NCBI GenBank assembly: GCA_021621525.1
Contig: JAJVUU010000039.1
Span: 1-17,665 of the forward strand
DNA length: 17,665 bases
Source of the DNA: Caryophanales bacterium
Lineage (GTDB): Bacteria > Bacillota_I > Bacilli_A > RFN20 > CAG-288
Reading direction: 5' to 3'
The position numbers and the translations under genes are program-made. Positions 13,945 to 17,665 of this stretch are shown here, piece by piece. The notes below the pieces were generated by a model. That model ran no database searches. It was not told the origin of the DNA and was given only the letters and a program-made list of their open reading frames with translations. The number at the start of each line of letters is the position of its first letter. The stretch's first letter is position 1.

Positions 13945-14020
13945 GGGGCTGTAGCTCAATTGGGAGAGCGCCTCCATGGCATGGAGGAGGTCGAGGGTTC
14001 GATCCCCTTCAGCTCCACCA
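13945..14020 (+). tRNA. tRNA-Ala (anticodon GGC)
   Basis: A complete 76-nt cloverleaf: acceptor GGGGCTG with CAGCTCC including the alanine-specific G3:U70 pair, D arm GCTC/GAGC, anticodon stem CCTCC/GGAGG with loop ATGGCAT (anticodon GGC), T arm GAGGG/CCCTT with TTCGATC, discriminator A and an encoded CCA (14018-14020). The last nine bases are reused in the inverted repeat described below. Confidence 0.97.
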
Positions 14021-14058
14021 AAAAGATTTCCAAGCGAACCGGTTACGTTGATTGCAAC
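14012..14058 (+). repeat. 47-nt inverted-repeat copy A, overlapping the tRNA-Ala 3' end
   Basis: Begins with GCTCCACCA, the last nine bases of the tRNA, and continues 38 bases downstream. The same sequence, with one extra A, lies inverted at 16989-17036. The match ends in GTTG-ATTG-CAAC, a small hairpin. A tRNA 3' end plus flank is the typical target of tyrosine-recombinase integration. Confidence 0.85.
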
Positions 14059-14083
14059 AAAAACTTAGGTATCGTGTATAAAC

Positions 14084-14108
14084 GGCGTCCTTGATGGGAC
14101 GTCTTTTT
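14084..14108 (+). terminator. Terminator after tRNA-Ala
   Basis: GGCGTCC (14084-14090) pairs with GGACGTC (14097-14103) with one G:U and is followed by TTTTT. Confidence 0.75.
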
Positions 14109-14198
14109 GTTTATTTACAATGACATTTTCAGTGGCATTCTAATAAGCAGAGAATATAGAGTCATTTTATAAAAATGCCCGTTTAACAATAGAATAAT

Positions 14199-14423
14199 TT
14201 GAAAAAGTATACTGACACGAATGGATTGTCTGCCTCAAATGTCGTCTTTTCCATTGCTGACAACACGGATAAAGCTACATACTTCTTCAAACGTGTCATC
14301 TCCACTGGCGATGGAAAGGATATCATCTATTATTCTTCCAGCCTGTCAGAAACCATAGCAAAGACCATCGTCATTCCCAATGATCAAAGCAAGACCAAGT
14401 ATGACGGAAACATCCAGTGGTAG
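14199..14423 (+). pseudogene. Gene remnant (C-terminal fragment)
   Basis: A 74-residue open stretch with coding character (KKYTDTNGLSASNVVF at the start, KYDGNIQW at the end), beginning at a TTG just after an in-frame stop and without any ribosome binding site. It has no hydrophobic start and looks like the end of a larger secreted or surface protein, though I could not match it to a family. It lies between tRNA-Ala and psuG, inside the segment bounded by the inverted repeat, so truncation during rearrangement is plausible. It may equally be a chance frame. Confidence 0.4.
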
Positions 14424-14511
14424 ATGTTTCTTCATATGGCTCTATACTCAACTCTCGTTTTGATTTATAATCTATAGGCAATCAAAGAATTGCAAAAAGA
14501 GGTACTGTTTT

Positions 14512-15417
14512 ATGAAAATCAATCCGGAAGTAAAGAAAGCATTGGAAGAAGGAAGACCTGTCGTCGCCCTGGAATCCACCATCATTTCCCATGGCATGCC
14601 ATATCCGAAGAACGTCGAATGCGCTCTCGGTGTCGAGAAGGTCATCCGTGACAATGGTGCCATCCCTGCCACCATCGGCATCATCGAAGGAGAGCCGATT
14701 GTCGGTATGACACCGGAAGAAATCGAACTCTTCGGCAAGACCAAAGGCATCGAAAAGGTCTCCAGAAGAGACATTCCCGTCATCTGTGCAATGAAGAAGT
14801 GGGGTGCAACGACCGTTGCAACCACCATGATCTTTGCCAAGATGGCCGGCATCGAATTCTTCGTCACCGGCGGTATCGGCGGAGCTCATAGAAAAGCCAA
14901 TGTCACCTTTGATATCTCTGCCGATCTCGATGAACTCGGAAAGACCGATGTCACTGTCATCTGTGCAGGTCCGAAGGCCATCCTTGACCTTGGACTCACC
15001 CTCGAATATCTTGAGACCAAAGGTGTTCCGGTTCTCGGATACAATACCGACAAGCTTCCGGCCTTCTTTACCAGAACAAGTGATTTCAAGGTCGACTACA
15101 ACGTCAAGACTCCTCTTGACATCGCCAAGATCGTCAAAGCCAAGAGAGACTACCATCTTGAAGGTGGTGTCCTTGTCACCAATCCGATTCCGGAAGAATA
15201 TTCGCTTCCTGCCGAATACATCAATGCCGAAATCGACAAAGCCATCGCTGAAATGGAAGCCAAAGGCATCAGAGGGAAGGATGAAACCCCGTTCCTTCTT
15301 GCCAAGATCGTCGAACTTACCGGCGGAAAGAGTCTGGAAGCCAATATCCACCTTATCATGAACAATGCCAAACTTGGTGCACTGGCTGCCGTCGAATACG
15401 CCAAGCTCAGAAAGTAA
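14512..15417 (+). CDS. psuG: Pseudouridine-5'-phosphate glycosidase
   Basis: Splits pseudouridine 5'-phosphate to uracil and ribose 5-phosphate (a C-C glycosidic bond), the second step of pseudouridine salvage. Family motifs: ALESTIISHGMPYP (residues 19-32, Glu21 aligning with the catalytic Glu), KKWGATTVATTM (95-106), VTGGIGGAHR (118-127) and CAGPKAILD (151-159, Lys155 aligning with the Schiff-base Lys). Length 301 fits. AGAGGTA lies before the ATG, with TATAAT at 14466-14471 as the likely -10. The kinase psuK follows after one base, so the two are co-transcribed. No pseudouridine transporter is adjacent. Confidence 0.95.
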   Translation: MKINPEVKKALEEGRPVVALESTIISHGMPYPKNVECALGVEKVIRDNGAIPATIGIIEGEPIVGMTPEEIELFGKTKGIEKVSRRDIPVICAMKKWGATTVATTMIFAKMAGIEFFVTGGIGGAHRKANVTFDISADLDELGKTDVTVICAGPKAILDLGLTLEYLETKGVPVLGYNTDKLPAFFTRTSDFKVDYNVKTPLDIAKIVKAKRDYHLEGGVLVTNPIPEEYSLPAEYINAEIDKAIAEMEAKGIRGKDETPFLLAKIVELTGGKSLEANIHLIMNNAKLGALAAVEYAKLRK

Positions 15418-15418
15418 C

Positions 15419-16309
15419 ATGTCTGATACAATGCTCCTCTTTGGAGGCTCCAACATCGATTACATCGGAACAAGCGATGAGAAACTGATTGACGGAGTTT
15501 CCAATATCGGAAGCGTCAGCATCTCCTTCGGCGGAGTGATGAGGAACATCGCCGAGAATCTTGCCAGGCTTGGAAACCACATCGATTTCGTGACCGCCAT
15601 CGGAAAGGATTCCCTTGGCATCAAGCTGAAAGAAGCTTTGCTGTCTTTGGGAATCCATATCCACTCTCCGGAGAGCGACCTCATGACAGGTTCCTATCTT
15701 GCCATCAATGATTCGAACCATGACATGGCCTTGGCTCTATGTGACAACAGGATCATCGAGACCATCAATCCGGATTACATCAAATCCTTGGATGCCTTGA
15801 TAAAAGGACATGAATATCTTTCCCTGGATGCCAATCTTTCAAAGGAAGCCATCGACTTTCTCTTTGAGAATTACCCGCAGAAGAGATTCATCGTCGAAGC
15901 CATCAGCCCGGAAAAAGTCGTCAAATTCAAAGACCATCTTTCAAAAATCTACCTGATCAAAGCAAACAGTCATGAAGCAGAGGCCTTGACAGGAAAATCG
16001 CTTTCTCCCATCACCATGACCGAGGAACTGCTGAAGAAAGGTGTGAAGAACGTCGTCCTCTCTTCCGGTGGAGATGACATCCATATCGGCTATGAAGAGC
16101 ACATCATCGAACCGGTACAGGTAAAACGAGAAACCGAATTTGTCAACACCACCGGATGTGGAGACGCCTTGACGAGCGGTATCATCGATCATTTCCTCAG
16201 AGGCTATTCCCTTAGGGAATCCGTAGAGTTTGGTCAGCTTCTATCCAAACTGACACTGATGTCACCACACGCAACGACAGAAGAAGTAAAAAAATATAGG
16301 CACGACTGA
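15419..16309 (+). CDS. psuK: Pseudouridine kinase (PfkB family)
   Basis: Phosphorylates pseudouridine to the 5'-phosphate used by PsuG. PfkB features: GGSNIDYIG (residues 9-17), SISFGGVMRNIAENLARLG (34-52, the substrate-binding glycine pair), LIKANSHEAEALTG (179-192), and NTTGCGDA (243-250) with the catalytic Asp249. The last motif is usually GAGD; here Ala is replaced by Cys, which is not expected to remove activity. Linkage to psuG identifies the sugar. ATG 15419 is one base after the psuG stop, with only a weak binding site, so translation is probably coupled. Its TGA stop lies in the loop of the terminator that ends the operon. Length 296. Confidence 0.9.
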   Translation: MSDTMLLFGGSNIDYIGTSDEKLIDGVSNIGSVSISFGGVMRNIAENLARLGNHIDFVTAIGKDSLGIKLKEALLSLGIHIHSPESDLMTGSYLAINDSNHDMALALCDNRIIETINPDYIKSLDALIKGHEYLSLDANLSKEAIDFLFENYPQKRFIVEAISPEKVVKFKDHLSKIYLIKANSHEAEALTGKSLSPITMTEELLKKGVKNVVLSSGGDDIHIGYEEHIIEPVQVKRETEFVNTTGCGDALTSGIIDHFLRGYSLRESVEFGQLLSKLTLMSPHATTEEVKKYRHD

Positions 16310-16328
16310 TGTCGTGCCTATTTCTTTT
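16297..16328 (+). terminator. Terminator after psuK
   Basis: TAGGCACGAC (16297-16306) pairs perfectly with GTCGTGCCTA (16311-16320) around TGAT, followed by TTTCTTTT. The psuK stop codon forms the loop. Confidence 0.9.
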
Positions 16329-16345
16329 GAAAACAACCGGTCCGT

Positions 16346-16927
16346 CTATTTCAATGTATAAGTCAAAAGAAGGTCTTCCGTATATTGAAAATAGTAATGC
16401 AGCTCAAGTCCGTTTTCAGTGACTCCGAAAGTGATGGAATCGCCATAGGACAAATGATAATATCCGTTCTTCTTTACCTTTTCATAGACTTCCTTGGAAG
16501 TATACTTTGGCTTGAATGTCAGCTGAAAATTCTCCGGAGTCCGGTCAGACTGGTATTCCAACCATTTCACCTGATTATCGACGACACGATGATCGAGGTC
16601 AACGAAAACACGCGTTTCTTCGGCAAGGAAACCGGCAAAGCCGGCAAAGTCATAGTACTGATAATCCTGGGAATAAGGGCTTTGGTAGACCTTGATGGTT
16701 TTATCCTCGATACCATAATACCCATTGGCATAAAGAGTATCACCTCTGTCATTCTGATAGATGAAGACGGTGGCATAGGTCGAAGAATATCCCATGGTAG
16801 CATCCGTTTTTCCATCTGTGGAAGCAATCTCCAATCTGCTGACTTCAATCGTCCCTCCTGTCGGCGCACCACAGGACGAAAGCAATGCAAGCGCAGAGGC
16901 AATCAACGCAACTTTACTGATTTTCAT
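16346..16927 (-). CDS. Lipoprotein of unknown function
   Basis: A 193-residue secreted lipoprotein: a basic start (MKISK), a hydrophobic core and the lipobox LSSC with the lipidated Cys19. The mature part is polar and rich in Tyr, Asp and Thr, with repeated YY/QYY pairs (YSQDYQYYDF, HLSYGDS, LHYYFQYTEDLL), suggesting a beta-rich exported domain; I recognise no family. GAAGGAGG precedes the ATG. It converges with psuK. Its upstream side carries copy B of the tRNA-linked inverted repeat. Confidence 0.85.
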   Translation of the reverse strand: MKISKVALIASALALLSSCGAPTGGTIEVSRLEIASTDGKTDATMGYSSTYATVFIYQNDRGDTLYANGYYGIEDKTIKVYQSPYSQDYQYYDFAGFAGFLAEETRVFVDLDHRVVDNQVKWLEYQSDRTPENFQLTFKPKYTSKEVYEKVKKNGYYHLSYGDSITFGVTENGLELHYYFQYTEDLLLTYTLK

Positions 16928-16988
16928 ATATTTCCTCCTTCATATATTCCTATTTCTTTTTATCCAACAGAGCGACACCTAGATATCC

Positions 16989-17036
16989 GTTGCAATCAAC
17001 GTATACCGGTTCGCTTGGAAATCTTTTTGGTGGAGC
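16989..17036 (-). repeat. Inverted-repeat copy B (tRNA-Ala 3' end plus flank, no tRNA body)
   Basis: Read on the minus strand, it repeats GCTCCACCA and the next 38 bases of 14012-14058, with one inserted A (GGTATACG here, GGTTACG in copy A). Weaker likeness continues beyond (TAGGTGTCG against TAGGTATCG). Only the last nine tRNA bases are present, so no second tRNA is encoded. It separates relBE from the lipoprotein. The frame through it reads PPKRFPSEPVYVDCNGYLGV and stops at a TAG before the lipoprotein, without an evident start codon. Confidence 0.85.
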
Positions 17037-17065
17037 AATGCAGAATTTTTCCGAACTTTATTCCT

Positions 17066-17332
17066 TTATTTATAAACATCCCGCCTATGCCCGATTTTGA
17101 TTACCAAAATAATAAGCCGATCGTCCTTGATAAGACACAACAGTCGGAAATCGCCGATACGATAACGCCATTGTCCGGATTTGTTTCCTACAAGAGGCTT
17201 TCCGATGGATCTTGGGTTTTCATTTGACTCGAGATGTTTCCGAATCCAGGCATCTATCAACTTTTGAGTATATTTATCAAGTTTTCCGAATTCTTTAAAT
17301 GCTTCATCCGAAAACTCAATTTTATAAACCAT
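17066..17332 (-). CDS. relE: RelE/ParE-family toxin
   Basis: An 88-residue toxin of a type II system; RelE members cut mRNA at the ribosome. The sequence has the family layout: YKIEFSDEAFKEFGKLDKYTQKLI at the N-terminus (residues 3-26), LVGNKSGQWRYRIGDFRLLCLIKDDRLIILVIKIGHRRDVYK at the end, with the typical RYRIGDFRLL strand and GHRRDVY terminus. The basic residues in WRYRIGDFR and GHRRD match those used for RNA binding in the family. It overlaps the antitoxin gene by 11 bp and reads from the same promoter. It looks intact. ParE-type gyrase action cannot be excluded from sequence alone. Confidence 0.88.
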   Translation of the reverse strand: MVYKIEFSDEAFKEFGKLDKYTQKLIDAWIRKHLESNENPRSIGKPLVGNKSGQWRYRIGDFRLLCLIKDDRLIILVIKIGHRRDVYK

Positions 17333-17543
17333 ATGTTTTTCTCAGCTCATCCAAAGAATGCGTCTTAGGATTCTTATTGAACTTCTCCACCTCTTCAGCC
17401 ATTTCAGCCGCATCGAATTCATCTTCGATTTTTTCTAACAGCGCACGCTTATATGCTTCCGAAATCGAGATGCCATGAAGGGAAGAATAGCTTTTAAAAA
17501 GTTTGGTTTCTTCTTCGTTTGTTCTAACTGACACTACAGCCAT
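17322..17543 (-). CDS. relB: RelB-type antitoxin (ribbon-helix-helix)
   Basis: A 73-residue partner of the following toxin. The N-terminal strand AVVSVRTNEEETKLFKSYSS and the helix ISISEAYKRALLEKIEDEF (about residues 26-44) fit a ribbon-helix-helix DNA-binding domain of the DUF6290/RelB kind; the acidic C-terminal half (EFDAAEMAEEVEKFNK) would wrap the toxin. AGGAGG stands at a good distance before the ATG. A near-perfect promoter with a palindromic operator lies just upstream, consistent with self-repression by the complex. Confidence 0.85.
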   Translation of the reverse strand: MAVVSVRTNEEETKLFKSYSSLHGISISEAYKRALLEKIEDEFDAAEMAEEVEKFNKNPKTHSLDELRKTYGL

Positions 17544-17566
17544 TTCAAGATTCCTCCTTTGAGGAA

Positions 17567-17595
17567 ATTATAATCGCAAACTACATTGTAGTCAA
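17567..17595 (-). promoter_or_regulatory. relBE promoter with palindromic operator
   Basis: TTGACT (17595-17590), 17-bp spacer, TATAAT (17572-17567). The perfect palindrome ACTACA-T-TGTAGT (17580-17592) lies in the spacer and touches the -35, a fitting site for RelB or RelBE repression. Confidence 0.75.
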
Positions 17596-17608
17596 GAAAA
17601 TCTGAGAG

Positions 17609-17665
17609 AAAAAAGGGGCTGTTAGAAAAGTCAGGCCAAAAACTTGACTCGACTAACTCCCCTTT
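17609..17665 (-). terminator. Terminator-like long hairpin at the right edge (possibly cut)
   Basis: Nested pairings GGGG/CCCC (17615-17618 with 17659-17662), GTTAG/CTAAC (17621-17625 with 17653-17657) and AGTCA/TGACT (17629-17633 with 17645-17649). On the minus strand the structure is followed by six T (17614-17609), as for a terminator of a leftward gene beyond the window. The GGGGCTGTTAGAAAAGTC side also resembles the end of some insertion sequences, but no transposase is in view. Confidence 0.5.

Noticed and set aside
14482..15456. Leftward open frame of 324 codons across psuG
   Set aside because: Mirror of the highly conserved psuG frame; no promoter or binding site.
16385..17227. Rightward open frame of 280 codons over the lipoprotein and relE
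   Set aside because: Lies antisense to two well-supported genes and crosses the inverted repeat; no family features.
17551..17566. TTCCTC/GAGGAA hairpin over the relB ribosome binding site
   Set aside because: The -10 box ends at 17567, so most of one arm would lie upstream of the transcription start.
1..17665. CRISPR arrays, rRNA genes, intact transposases or integrases
   Set aside because: None seen: no regularly spaced repeats, no rRNA-like segments and no recombinase motifs on either strand.

Overview
The window looks like chromosomal DNA from a Gram-positive bacterium of the Bacillota. I favour an Erysipelotrichia-like lineage, but that rests on gene content and style, not on a database match. 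Support comes from an RNase J gene beside a type-II peptide deformylase, a CYTH (YjbK-type) gene beside NAD kinase, an ECF riboflavin transporter under an FMN riboswitch, GAGGTA/AGGAGG-type ribosome binding sites and many compact intrinsic terminators.

Layout. 1-31: first codons of a leftward gene, divergent from def. 95-3027: def, rnj and maf run rightward; maf overlaps rnj by 4 bp, and a strong terminator follows. 3096-4268: leftward pair nadK plus a membrane-anchored PTS EIIB-like protein that has lost its phosphorylatable cysteine. 4338-6191: rightward CYTH gene, a terminator, then an M29 aminopeptidase. 6202-6807: leftward Sfp-type phosphopantetheinyl transferase. 6815-7876: an accessory insert bounded by a perfect 34-bp direct repeat; it carries an AbiEi antitoxin and only the first 49 codons of the AbiEii toxin. 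7848-8829: promoter, FMN riboswitch, attenuator and ribU. 8884-9300: small membrane protein. 9515-10567: AEC-family permease. 10651-12205: catabolite-control-like site and malQ. 12241-12480: gene-free stretch with three successive hairpins. 12526-13230: uridine kinase. 13247-13816: leftward coiled-coil protein. 13884-14108: promoter, tRNA-Ala(GGC), terminator. 14199-14423: gene remnant. 14512-16309: psuG-psuK. 16346-16927: leftward lipoprotein. 17066-17595: leftward RelBE-type toxin-antitoxin pair with its own promoter. 17609-17665: terminator-like hairpin cut by the window end.

How the parts fit. Most genes are core housekeeping: N-terminal protein processing, mRNA decay, NADP supply, nucleotide sanitation and salvage (Maf, Udk, PsuG/PsuK), riboflavin uptake and maltodextrin use. 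Two accessory patches interrupt them. One is the decayed AbiE phage-defence module, inserted into what appears to have been a short shared promoter region between sfp and ribU. The other lies around tRNA-Ala, where the tRNA 3' end plus its downstream flank (47 nt) recurs inverted 2.9 kb away next to relBE, suggesting recombination at a tRNA attachment-type site. Three genes (the one divergent from def, def itself, and sfp) have a -10 box 6-10 nt from the start codon and no Shine-Dalgarno, so leaderless transcripts are likely here.
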